Source of the DNA: Salinisphaera hydrothermalis
Lineage (GTDB): Bacteria > Pseudomonadota > Gammaproteobacteria > Nevskiales > Salinisphaeraceae
Assembly: GCF_040361195.1 (NCBI RefSeq)
Contig: NZ_APNE01000001.1
DNA: 64,000 nucleotides
Strand: one strand, 5' to 3'
Made by a program: the position numbers and the translations under genes. The notes below the pieces were generated by a model that did not search any database, was not told the DNA's origin, and saw only the letters and a program-made list of their open reading frames with translations. Positions 17,530 to 25,706 of the stretch are shown here, piece by piece; position 1 is the first letter of the stretch; every line of letters starts with the position of its first letter.

Positions 17530-18987
17530 TCAGACCTTGGGCAGGTTGCCCATGCAGTAATATTTCGTCTCCAGGTATTCGGCCATGCCGACATGGCCGC
17601 CCTCGCGACCCAGGCCGGACTGTTTCACGCCGCCGAACGGCACATGCGGGCCGGTGATGTCCATGGTGTTGATGCCGACCATGCCGTACTCCAGTCCGCG
17701 CAGGTATTTGCGGATCCGGGCATCGCTCGGCGAGAACACGTACGACGCAAGGCCATAGATCGTGTCGTTGGCGGCCGCGAGTGCTTCGTCGTCGGTATCG
17801 AACGGCGTGATCGGCGCCACCGGGGCGAATTGTTCCTCGGCCGCCACGCGCATGGCCGATGTGAAGTCGGCGACCACCGTCGGCATGAAGAAATTTTCGC
17901 CGGGCGCCTCCGACTGCTCGCGCCCGATGATACGGGCGCCGCGCTCGCGCGCGTCGTCGACCAGCGACTGTGCTTTCTCGACCGCGTCGGCATGGATCAG
18001 CGGGCCGATCTTCGTATCTTCGTTCAGGCCGTGGCCCACCGGCATCGCGTTCATCTTCTCGACGAAGCGATCGACGAAATCGTCGTACATCGAGCGGTGG
18101 ACGTAGATGCGATTCGCGGCCACGCAGTCCTGGCCGGTGGTCTGGAATTTGGCGGCGATGGCACCGTCCACGGCGGTTTCCAGATCGGCGTCCTCGCAGA
18201 CGATGAAGGGCGCGTTGCCGCCGAGCTCCATGGCGTTCTTCTTGACCGTGGCCGCGCTCTGTTCGATCAGCTTGCGGCCGACCTCGGTGGAACCGGTGAA
18301 CGACAGGGCGCGTACGCGATCATCAGCACAGACGCGTTCGCCGAACTGTTTGCCCGAGCCCGGCACGACATTGAATTCGCCGTTGGTCAGGCCGGCTTTC
18401 TCGGCCAGATCGGCGAGCGCCAGCGCACAGAACGCGGTTTCGGTGGCCGGGTTGACCAGCGTCGTGCAGCCGGCCGCGAGAGCCGCGCCGACCTTGCGGG
18501 TGATCATGGCCAGCGGGAAGTTCCACGGCGTGATGATGGCCGCCACGCCCACCGGCTCCTCGACCGTGCCGACGGCCATGGTCGGGTCTTCGGCCGGGAT
18601 GGTCTTGCCACGGAAGCGACGCGCTTCCTCGGCGAACCACCGGAAAAAGCTCGACGCGTAGTCGACTTCGCCGCGCGCCTCGTTGATCGGCTTGCCCTGT
18701 TCGAGCGTCATCAGACGCGCCAGCGCCTCGCGATTGTTCTGCATGCCTTCGTACCAGGCGTACAGACGATCGGCACGGGTCAACGGGGCGGTATGCCGCC
18801 ACTCGTCGAACGCGGCGGATGCGGCATCGATCGCCGAATCCATCTGCTCGGCATCGAGCGCGGGGACATGCCCCAGCAGTTCGCCGTTGGCCGGGTCGCG
18901 GACGGGGTTCTTCTCATCCGGGCCGGCCTGAATCCACTGGCCGCCGATATAAGCGGCCTCGTGCATGAGTGCCTGATAGTCGGACAT
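17530..18987 (-). CDS. gabD: Succinate-semialdehyde dehydrogenase-like aldehyde dehydrogenase
   Basis: This 485-residue NAD(P)-dependent aldehyde dehydrogenase has ITPWNFPLAMITRKVGAALA, the catalytic-Glu motif MELGGNAPFIV, and the catalytic Cys in TTGQDCVAANRIYVH. Overall it resembles GabD. It is the first gene of a minus-strand pair with the EctB-like aminotransferase. Substrate candidates are succinate semialdehyde (GABA route) or aspartate semialdehyde (as DoeC in ectoine breakdown, an enzyme that also looks GabD-like). The length is normal and the active-site residues are intact. Confidence 0.85.
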   Translation of the reverse strand: MSDYQALMHEAAYIGGQWIQAGPDEKNPVRDPANGELLGHVPALDAEQMDSAIDAASAAFDEWRHTAPLTRADRLYAWYEGMQNNREALARLMTLEQGKPINEARGEVDYASSFFRWFAEEARRFRGKTIPAEDPTMAVGTVEEPVGVAAIITPWNFPLAMITRKVGAALAAGCTTLVNPATETAFCALALADLAEKAGLTNGEFNVVPGSGKQFGERVCADDRVRALSFTGSTEVGRKLIEQSAATVKKNAMELGGNAPFIVCEDADLETAVDGAIAAKFQTTGQDCVAANRIYVHRSMYDDFVDRFVEKMNAMPVGHGLNEDTKIGPLIHADAVEKAQSLVDDARERGARIIGREQSEAPGENFFMPTVVADFTSAMRVAAEEQFAPVAPITPFDTDDEALAAANDTIYGLASYVFSPSDARIRKYLRGLEYGMVGINTMDITGPHVPFGGVKQSGLGREGGHVGMAEYLETKYYCMGNLPKV

Positions 18988-19307
18988 AAATTCGTGCTCA
19001 TGGTCGAATGGTCCAGACCCAGCACGCTACCAATTTGACGGATTCAGCTACATCAGTAGTCGTTCGGACGGTGAAATACGGGCGTCCGGCTCGATTGGTA
19101 TTTTGGGTTCGATTGGAAAACAACCGAGAAGCCGGAGCCGCGATGTCTTCAAGTGTGGAGAGAACACCCGCATGGCGTCTCGGAAATTTCGATATCGGGA
19201 AGCAGTCCGCTAATAAACACGAACCATGCTCACGACAGATTAGTGTTGCGGCCTGACCGGCGCGTGACGCCGTTGTGTTTTTTGGGCTAGTTATCAAGAA
19301 AAAGATG

Positions 19308-19332
19308 CGTAGATGACGCAGATTACACAGAT
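19308..19332. repeat. Phased CGCAGAT repeat, copy B
   Basis: CGTAGAT (19308), CGCAGAT (19317) and CACAGAT (19326) follow each other at 9-base steps. It is a degenerate member of the family at 11249, in the same orientation. Confidence 0.55.
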
Positions 19333-19408
19333 CGCGGTAGTATTTTCGCCGTGGGAGAGGTTTGAGGTGCGAACGGCAGCCGTGTCTAACAAATCTGCAG
19401 CTCGAATG

Positions 19409-19533
19409 ATGCGTTGGGAACAAAGCGCACACAGCCGTTCGCGCCACTTCCGAACCCGTGCCTACAGGGATTAACCGCGATCCGTGCGCATCTGCGTTGA
19501 TCTGCGGACCAATGCCTCAAGGGAACGAAGAAA
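19409..19533. repeat. Diverged long repeat, left member (contains phased copy C)
   Basis: About 125 bases that align with 20001-20128. Shared blocks include a TTGGGAAC stretch, CACTT-CGAACC, CAGGGATT, the three phased units, and AATGCC followed by a GAACGAAGA-like block. Phased units begin at 19480, 19490 and 19500 (ATCCGTG, ATCTGCG, ATCTGCG), exactly 10 bases apart and inverted relative to copies A and B. Confidence 0.65.
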
Positions 19534-19671
19534 TCAGGCGCGCAGCGCGTAATCCGAGGCGCAATCGGCGAGCTCTGCAGCTTGTCTATCGGATCACGCT
19601 GCAAGCGCCCAATCCGCCCTACGCAACTAAGCGATGGCTGTCATGGCGTGTACGCTGTTCTGGACGCGTTA

Positions 19672-19872
19672 TTAGCGCTCAATCGGCATCATGCTGTTGA
19701 CCATATAAGCTAGCAGCGCAGCTAGGAACACGACCGCCAGCGTCATCAGCGAGCGCCAGAGAAAGGCTTGATCAGCCACGACATGCCATATGGCCAGAAT
19801 CGAGATGGTCGTGCCCGTGATGATGCAGAGGATGCAGACGACAAAACACAGCCAGTTGACGAATTTCTTCAT
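19672..19872 (-). CDS. Small two-helix membrane protein, unknown
   Basis: I chose the ATG at 19872, which has GAGAGG 5 bases before it; the longer frame from 19965 adds an arginine-rich N-terminus that looks non-coding. The product is 66 residues (MKKFVNWLCFVVCIL...) with two hydrophobic helices, about residues 6-29 and 38-59. A Lys-rich start and a short charged end (MMPIER) fit a small inner-membrane protein. I recognise no family. It lies in a gene-poor repeat region, which lowers confidence. Confidence 0.45.
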   Translation of the reverse strand: MKKFVNWLCFVVCILCIITGTTISILAIWHVVADQAFLWRSLMTLAVVFLAALLAYMVNSMMPIER

Positions 19873-20000
19873 ATTGCCTCTCGAAGCCGGGGTTGCCGGC
19901 GCGGCCGGGCCGCCTCGAATACGCGCCGCGAGCCGCAGTATGGGCTCGCGCCGGGCCGCGGCCAAGTCGCGTGCGTCGGATTAGCGAAGCGTGCTCCGAT

Positions 20001-20128
20001 AATGTGTTTGGGAACGCAGATCACAAAGCTGCTCTTGTCACTTTCGAACCAACGCGCCCAGGGATTCGCCGCTATCTGCGCGAATCTGTGTAGATCTGCG
20101 GATAAATGCCTTGACGAGCGAAGAGAAA
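20001..20128. repeat. Diverged long repeat, right member (contains phased copy D)
   Basis: Partner of 19409-19533. The phased units ATCTGCG, ATCTGTG and ATCTGCG start at 20074, 20084 and 20094, exactly 10 bases apart, and are followed by AAATGCC and GCGAAGAGAAA as in the left member. Confidence 0.65.
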
Positions 20129-20249
20129 GGCCACAAGGCGCCCCAAAATTATGGCGGTTGCAAACCCGGTCCGTCATTTGCGCTTTCTGTGTTCATTGGC
20201 GGACTGGAGACGTCAACCGCCGACGAGTCAGGCCCTGGAGACCAACGCC

Positions 20250-20277
20250 ATCTGTGTAATCAGCGCAATCTGCGGAT
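20250..20277. repeat. Phased ATCTGCG repeat, copy E
   Basis: ATCTGTG (20250), ATCAGCG (20259) and ATCTGCG (20268) run in 9-base steps. They are followed by CGCCTTAAGGAACG, resembling the tail of the two longer repeats. Confidence 0.55.
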
Positions 20278-20415
20278 CAGCGCCTTAAGGAACGCAGCCA
20301 AAGGCCATGCGGCGTCCCGAACCGATATGAGCTTGCGCTGGGTCGGGGCCAAATGTGGTCGAGGCCCGTGGTTTCTTGTAGTTTCGACAGAACTTGCCAA
20401 CCCACTGGATTTAAC

Positions 20416-21432
20416 ATGTCCCAGATGCGTGTAGCACAGATCAACAAGGCGGGCGCCGAGTTCGAGCTTGTCTCCCGCGGTATTCCCGATCCCGGCCCGG
20501 AGCAGGTTCGCATCCGCGTCGCGGCCTGCGGGATCTGCCATTCCGATGCCTTCGTCGTCGACGGCGGTTTCCCGGGATTGCAGTATCCCCGCGTGCCGGG
20601 GCACGAAGTCATCGGCACCATCGATGCGCTTGGCGACGATATCGACCACTGGCAGTCGGGCCAGCGGGTGGGCGTCGGCTGGCACGGCGGGCATTGTTTT
20701 TCCTGCGAGTCCTGTCGCTCGGGTGATTTCGTGACCTGCGAGAACCAGCAGATCTGCGGGATCTCCTATGACGGCGGCTATGCTGAGTACATGATCGCGC
20801 CGGTCGAGGCGCTGGTGGCGATTCCGGAGGCGCTGTCGTCGGTCGAAGCCGCGCCGCTGCTCTGTGCCGGGGTGACGACCTATAACGGCATGCGTCATAC
20901 CGGCGCCAAGGCGGGCGATGTCGTCGCCATCCAGGGCATTGGCGGGCTCGGCCATCTGGCCATCCAGTATGCCCACGCCATGGGCTTTCATACGGTGGCG
21001 CTATCGCGCGGCACCGACAAGAAGGACCTGGCGATCGAGCTGGGCGCCGATACCTATATCGATACCGAGGCGGAGAACGCGGTCGAAGCGCTGCAGAAGC
21101 TCGGCGGTGCGCGCGTCATCGTGGCGACCGCGCCCAACCCGAAATTGATGAGTTCCGTCATCGACGGCCTGGGCGTGAACGGCCAATTGCTGGTGCTCGG
21201 AGCCTCGCCGGAGCCGATCGAAGTCTCGCCGTTTCAGCTGCTCATGGCCCGCCGCAGCGTGGCCGGGCATCCGAGCGGCGCGCCGCACGACTCCGAGGAC
21301 ACGCTCAATTTCTCGGCGCTGCGCGATATCAAGACACGGATCGAGACGCATCCGCTCGACGAGGTCAACGCGGCCTACAAGCGCATGATCGAAAACGAAG
21401 CGCGCTTTCGCGTCGTGCTGACGATGGCGTGA
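20416..21432 (+). CDS. Zinc-dependent alcohol dehydrogenase
   Basis: This 338-residue medium-chain dehydrogenase has Cys41 (GICHSD) and His63-Glu64 as catalytic-zinc ligands, a structural zinc site at Cys94, 97, 100 and 108, and GIGGLGHLA as the cofactor-binding turn. The start is the ATG at 20416 (MSQMRVAQ); the upstream extension of the frame lies in repeat sequence. The family resembles AdhA/AdhP-type alcohol or cinnamyl-alcohol dehydrogenases with broad substrate use. It is not part of an operon: a gene-poor stretch precedes it and the RND operon converges on it. Confidence 0.85.
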   Translation: MSQMRVAQINKAGAEFELVSRGIPDPGPEQVRIRVAACGICHSDAFVVDGGFPGLQYPRVPGHEVIGTIDALGDDIDHWQSGQRVGVGWHGGHCFSCESCRSGDFVTCENQQICGISYDGGYAEYMIAPVEALVAIPEALSSVEAAPLLCAGVTTYNGMRHTGAKAGDVVAIQGIGGLGHLAIQYAHAMGFHTVALSRGTDKKDLAIELGADTYIDTEAENAVEALQKLGGARVIVATAPNPKLMSSVIDGLGVNGQLLVLGASPEPIEVSPFQLLMARRSVAGHPSGAPHDSEDTLNFSALRDIKTRIETHPLDEVNAAYKRMIENEARFRVVLTMA

Positions 21433-21621
21433 TGCCATCCGGCAACCCTGCGCAACCCGTCGCGCGGGGTCGCCGGGTTTGCAACGCCCGGCATAGCGAA
21501 CCGGCGCGGCATGACCGCGCCGGGCTCAGGGTATGCTCAGGGCGGGCCGCCAGGCTCGCTACTCGAGGTCACCAGCCGCGGGATCGAAGTTGCCCACCGG
21601 CCGGCCATGAGCGCGCCGGCG

Positions 21622-24600
21622 TCAGCCGTTCGCGGGTGCTGCTGTACGTCGCCCGGAACGCCCGCTCAGCAATCGATACAACACGGGCATGACGATCAGC
21701 ACCAGCGGGATCTGCACCAGTAGCCCCGTGATGATGGCGATCGCCAGTGGTTGCTGCATCGACGACCCTTGGCCGAGACCCAGCGCCAACGGCAACAACG
21801 CCAGCATGAAGGCCAGCGCGCTCATCACGATCGGGCGCATGCGATTGCGCCCTGCACGGATCAGGCTCCAGGCCAATGGCATGTTCTGATCGATCAATCG
21901 CAGTTCCGAGAAATAGAAAATAGCGATTTCGGTGACGATGCCGATGACCATCGTCATGCCCATCATGGCTGTGATGTTGAGTTCCACGCCGGTCAGCCAC
22001 AGTCCGATGAACACCGCGCCGGCCGCCAGCAGCGGCTGCACCAGGATCGCCAGCGCGATCCGGAAGCGTTCATAAAGAAACAGCAACAGGAAGAAGACCA
22101 GAGCGACCGCCGCCACGAAGACCTCGATCAGGCCACGGAAGGCCTTTTGCTGCGTCTTGTATGTGCCGCCCAGCTGGTAGTAGACGTTTTTCGGTATCAG
22201 GCCCGGCTTGTTCAGCACCTGCTTGATATCGGCGATGGTGTTGCCCAACGAGCGGCCGCTGATACGGGCGGTGACTGCGACATCGCTCTTCAGGTTGTAG
22301 CGGGTCAGTTCCGGCTGCCCGGAGACGATTTTCACCGTGGCCACGCGCGATAGCGGTACCAGATGTCCATCGGGCGCTCGCAATAGCAGCTTGCTGATGG
22401 CGCCGGTGCGATCGCGCAGGCTTTGTGGGCCCCAGACGCGCACGCCGACAAACTTCACGCCTTTGCGCACCTGAGTCGTCAGCTTGCCGCCGATATCGGT
22501 TTGCAATTGCTGTGTGATGCTTTGTGGCGACAATCCTTCAATCGCAGCTTTGACGCGATTGACGTGCACGTCCAGCGAGTCCCCGGCGATGACCACGCCG
22601 TTCTGGATGCCGACCACCCCATGAACACTGCCGATCGCCTTGGCCACGTGGTTGGCGACCTGACGCAGCTTGGCGACATCGTTGCCGAACAGTCGAATAT
22701 CGATGGGTTGGGGCACGGCGGTCAGATCGCCGATTTCATCCTCGATGGGCTGGGCGAATTCGACGTCCAGCCCCGGTATGCGGGCGTTGACCTTCTTCCG
22801 TACCTGGGCCATCACGGCTTCGGTCGATGGTCGTGACGACTTCAAACGGACGAAAAAGTCGCCGGTATTCGGTTCGGCCAAGCGTCCGCTGAGCTGTGCG
22901 CCGGTACGTCGGGACCAGGTGTCCACGTACGGGTTTTTCTTGAGAATCGTGGCGACCTGTTCCAGCAAACGATTGGTTTCGTCCAGCGATGTGCCGGGCG
23001 CGGAACGATAGTCGAGAATGAAATTGCCCTCGTCGAGATGCGGCAGGAATCCCGATCCCACCTGCCCGAAGGCGATGTAGGCCACCGCCACGAGCGGCAC
23101 CAGACCGACCAGCAGCCAGGCCGGCCGCCGCATCAATCGCACCATCAACCGGCTGTAGCCGCGATACACGCGACGCCCGATGCGGCCGATTTTTTCGCGT
23201 CCGACATCCTTGGGGCCGAGCATGAAATCCGCCAGCAGCGGGACCACCAGCCAAGCCACCAGGAACGAAATGAACAGGCTCACGGCCATGGTCAGCGACA
23301 GTTCCTTGAAAAACGCGCCGGTGATGCCGCTCAAAAACGCCAGCGGCAGGAAAATGATGATGGTCGAGGTCGACGAACCCACCTGGGGCTGGGTGAATTC
23401 GCGCGCCGAGGCGAGTACGCGCTGGATGCCGTGCTCTCCGGTTTCCTGCACTCGCCGCACGACCTGTTCGACCATGACGATGACGTCGTCGATGATCAGC
23501 CCGACGGCCGCGGCCATGCCCCCCAGCGTCATCATGTTCAGGCTCATGCCCAGGGCATAGAGCACCAGCATGGTGGCCGCAAGCACGGCGGGCACGGCGA
23601 TCACCGCCACGAGGGTGATCTTCCAGCTGCGCAGGAACAGCAACAGCACCAGTGCGGCGAGGATGACGCCGATTACGATGGCATCGACCACGCCACTGCG
23701 GGATGCCTTGACCAGCACGCCCAGATTCCGCCACTGGTGGAGCTGGACCCCCTTGGGCATCTGCGACTGGAATTGCTTGAGCCGTGCCTTGAGGTCTTTC
23801 GACATCTGCAGCACACTCGCGCCCGGCTGCTGGTATACGTTCAGAAGTACAGCACGTTGCCCATCGGCAGTCATGCGCTGGTATTCCGGCGCCGTACCGA
23901 GCTTGACGCTGGCGACGTCCTCGAGCTGCACCTCGCCGTCGCTGCCGCTCTTGAGCACCGTGTGGCGGATCTGGTTGATGCTCTTGAAGCGGGTATCCGA
24001 GACGGTCAGGTACAGCTTGTAATGGTCCTGCACTTTGCCGACCGCATTGAGCACGTTGGACGCCGATAGCGCCTTGGCCACATCGCGGATCGAAAGCCCC
24101 AGCGCCTGCAGCTGGTCGGGTTTCACCGTCACCTGATATTCGGCTTTTTCGCCGCCCTGGACGGTGACCTTGGCGACGCCTTTGACGCTGGAGAGGAACG
24201 GCACCATCTGGTACTGCGCCAGATCGTGCAGCTTGACCTGGCTCAGCTTGTGCGAGGTCAGGCTGTAGGCGATCACGCCGCTGTAATTGGCGGGATACAT
24301 GCGCTTGGCGGTAAAGCGCGTCCCCGGCGGCAGATCGGGCTTGATCTGGTTGACTGCCGATTCGACCTGCAACAGCGCGTTGAGCATATCGTGGCCCCAC
24401 GCGAAGTTGATCGAGATATCGGTCGAGCCGCGGCTGGTCGTCGAGCGCACCGAGTGCACGCCGGGTACGGCCCGTACCGCGCGCTCCACTGGCCGCGTGA
24501 CCTGCAGCATCATCTCCTGGGCTGGTCGTGCCCCTGCGTTGAGCGACACCCGTACCCGCGGGAACTGGACTTGCGGAAACAACGATTCCGGCAGCTGAGT

Positions 24601-24687
24601 GAAGCTGGCAACGCCGCCCACAACAAGCAGCGCCAGCAAAAACAGGATCGAGCGACGATGATTCTGGACCCAGGCAGCGAAATTCAC
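21622..24687 (-). CDS. RND efflux pump inner-membrane transporter
   Basis: This 1021-residue protein of the AcrB/CusA superfamily has an N-terminal membrane helix and a large periplasmic part. A block of helices contains the proton-relay segment GLIIDDVIVMVEQVVRR (about 395-411). The second half repeats the layout. The paired Asp in TM4 favours the drug/organic-solute branch (HAE1-like) over the single-Asp metal (CusA) branch. It is the last of three coupled genes (outer-membrane factor, adaptor, pump) and overlaps the adaptor by ATGA. The substrate is unknown. No regulator gene is adjacent. Confidence 0.9.
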   Translation of the reverse strand: MNFAAWVQNHRRSILFLLALLVVGGVASFTQLPESLFPQVQFPRVRVSLNAGARPAQEMMLQVTRPVERAVRAVPGVHSVRSTTSRGSTDISINFAWGHDMLNALLQVESAVNQIKPDLPPGTRFTAKRMYPANYSGVIAYSLTSHKLSQVKLHDLAQYQMVPFLSSVKGVAKVTVQGGEKAEYQVTVKPDQLQALGLSIRDVAKALSASNVLNAVGKVQDHYKLYLTVSDTRFKSINQIRHTVLKSGSDGEVQLEDVASVKLGTAPEYQRMTADGQRAVLLNVYQQPGASVLQMSKDLKARLKQFQSQMPKGVQLHQWRNLGVLVKASRSGVVDAIVIGVILAALVLLLFLRSWKITLVAVIAVPAVLAATMLVLYALGMSLNMMTLGGMAAAVGLIIDDVIVMVEQVVRRVQETGEHGIQRVLASAREFTQPQVGSSTSTIIIFLPLAFLSGITGAFFKELSLTMAVSLFISFLVAWLVVPLLADFMLGPKDVGREKIGRIGRRVYRGYSRLMVRLMRRPAWLLVGLVPLVAVAYIAFGQVGSGFLPHLDEGNFILDYRSAPGTSLDETNRLLEQVATILKKNPYVDTWSRRTGAQLSGRLAEPNTGDFFVRLKSSRPSTEAVMAQVRKKVNARIPGLDVEFAQPIEDEIGDLTAVPQPIDIRLFGNDVAKLRQVANHVAKAIGSVHGVVGIQNGVVIAGDSLDVHVNRVKAAIEGLSPQSITQQLQTDIGGKLTTQVRKGVKFVGVRVWGPQSLRDRTGAISKLLLRAPDGHLVPLSRVATVKIVSGQPELTRYNLKSDVAVTARISGRSLGNTIADIKQVLNKPGLIPKNVYYQLGGTYKTQQKAFRGLIEVFVAAVALVFFLLLFLYERFRIALAILVQPLLAAGAVFIGLWLTGVELNITAMMGMTMVIGIVTEIAIFYFSELRLIDQNMPLAWSLIRAGRNRMRPIVMSALAFMLALLPLALGLGQGSSMQQPLAIAIITGLLVQIPLVLIVMPVLYRLLSGRSGRRTAAPANG

Positions 24688-25703
24688 GACCGGCTCCGCA
24701 CCGCCATGCCGTCCGACAGCTCGTAGTTGCCCTTGACCACCACCTGCTGGCCGGCCTTGAGCGCCCCGTTGACGCCGAGCCGTCCGTCATTTTCTGCACC
24801 GGTTTTCACGTTCACCCGATGCGCCGTGCCGTTGTGCACGATGAATACGTAATCGCCGTGGTTATCGTGCAGCACGGCAGAGCGCGGCACCGTGAGCTGG
24901 GACTGCGACGCCAGCGTCAAGACGCCCTTGACCCGCATGCCCGGTAGAAAGGGTTGGGCCTGTTGCCCGCTCAGGCGGACGACGATATTGACCAGCCGCG
25001 TACTCGGATCGACGACGGCATTCACGCGGGCCACCTGGGTGGCGACGCCGTTGCCGCCGGCGAACAGCGGAATCACCCGGATCGACATGCCTTTCTTGAC
25101 CCGGCTCGCTTCGTCCGGCTCGATGCCGAGCGCGACTTGCAGGCTGTCGCGTTTGGCCAACTGAAACAGGCGGGTGCCGGTTTGGACTTCGTTGCCCGGC
25201 TGCACCGGTAGCTGGCTGACGATGCCGCTGAACGGCGCTTTGATCACCCGGGTTGGGTCGCCGGTGCCCAACGCCTTCTGGGTGGCGAGCGCGGTCCGCG
25301 CTGTGGCCAGCGCCTGCTCCGCGGCATCGACATCGGCGTGCGTGGCCAAGCGCTGCTTGAGCAGTTTTTTCTTACGCGCCAGGCTCTTTTGGGCGAAGCG
25401 AACCTGAGCCTTCGCGCTCAGATATTTGGCGCGCGCCGCAGGCGCCGTGCGCAGGGTCAGCAACGGGTCGCCCTTATGGACCGGCTGGCCGAGCGTGACG
25501 TCGAGCTGCTCCACGAAGGCCGCGTACGCCGCGTCCCGCGTAATCTGCGACTGCGGATCCGGGCGTACCTCGCCGAAGGCGTTGATGGTCTGGTTGACAT
25601 GCTGGCGCTTGACTGCGGCCGTTTGCACCAGCGCGCTGGGCTGCGTCGCGGCCCACAGCGCCGACGACACGCACAAAAGAGCTATCCCGATCGTTATTCG
25701 CAT
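24684..25703 (-). CDS. RND periplasmic adaptor (membrane fusion protein)
   Basis: This 339-residue protein has a signal peptide (MRITIGIALLCVSSALWA) followed by a lipoyl/barrel-sandwich half (about 30-70) and an alpha-helical hairpin (about 90-140, ...QVRFAQKSLARKKKLLKQRLA...). The second lipoyl half (IKAPFSGIVSQLPVQPGNEV) and beta-barrel domains follow. Both GTG 25706 and ATG 25703 are usable starts; I prefer the ATG. It sits directly after the outer-membrane gene and bridges it to the RND pump. There is no lipobox, so it is probably soluble in the periplasm or membrane-associated. Confidence 0.9.
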   Translation of the reverse strand: MRITIGIALLCVSSALWAATQPSALVQTAAVKRQHVNQTINAFGEVRPDPQSQITRDAAYAAFVEQLDVTLGQPVHKGDPLLTLRTAPAARAKYLSAKAQVRFAQKSLARKKKLLKQRLATHADVDAAEQALATARTALATQKALGTGDPTRVIKAPFSGIVSQLPVQPGNEVQTGTRLFQLAKRDSLQVALGIEPDEASRVKKGMSIRVIPLFAGGNGVATQVARVNAVVDPSTRLVNIVVRLSGQQAQPFLPGMRVKGVLTLASQSQLTVPRSAVLHDNHGDYVFIVHNGTAHRVNVKTGAENDGRLGVNGALKAGQQVVVKGNYELSDGMAVRSRS

Positions 25704-25706
25704 CAC

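Larger units (their letters stand above)
18988..19671. other. Gene-poor stretch with degenerate repeats
   Basis: I see no convincing gene here. The open frame 19008-19256 on the plus strand has no ribosome-binding site or recognisable protein. The stretch does contain 10-bp-phased repeat copies B and C and the left member of a diverged 125-base duplication (19409-19533). The promoter of the SSADH-like gene should lie close to 18990-19080, but no clear boxes could be picked. Confidence 0.6.
19873..20415. other. Gene-poor stretch with repeats C'-E
   Basis: No gene is supported here. The stretch contains the right member of the long diverged repeat (20001-20128) and another phased repeat at 20250-20277. 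The promoter for the alcohol dehydrogenase at 20416 must lie in its last part. That gene has only a weak GGA before its ATG. Confidence 0.55.

Noticed and set aside
19008..19256. 82-codon frame in the gap after the SSADH-like gene
   Set aside because: No ribosome site, atypical residue composition and repeat-rich surroundings.
20074..20101. CRISPR-like appearance of the regularly spaced units
   Set aside because: Units are 7 bases with 3-base gaps and only three in a row; no cas genes or spacer-length variation, so this is a phased short repeat.
22736..24799. A 687-codon open frame on the minus strand overlapping the RND gene
   Set aside because: It is the same strand in another frame as the clearly conserved RND transporter, and the translated sequence has no family features.
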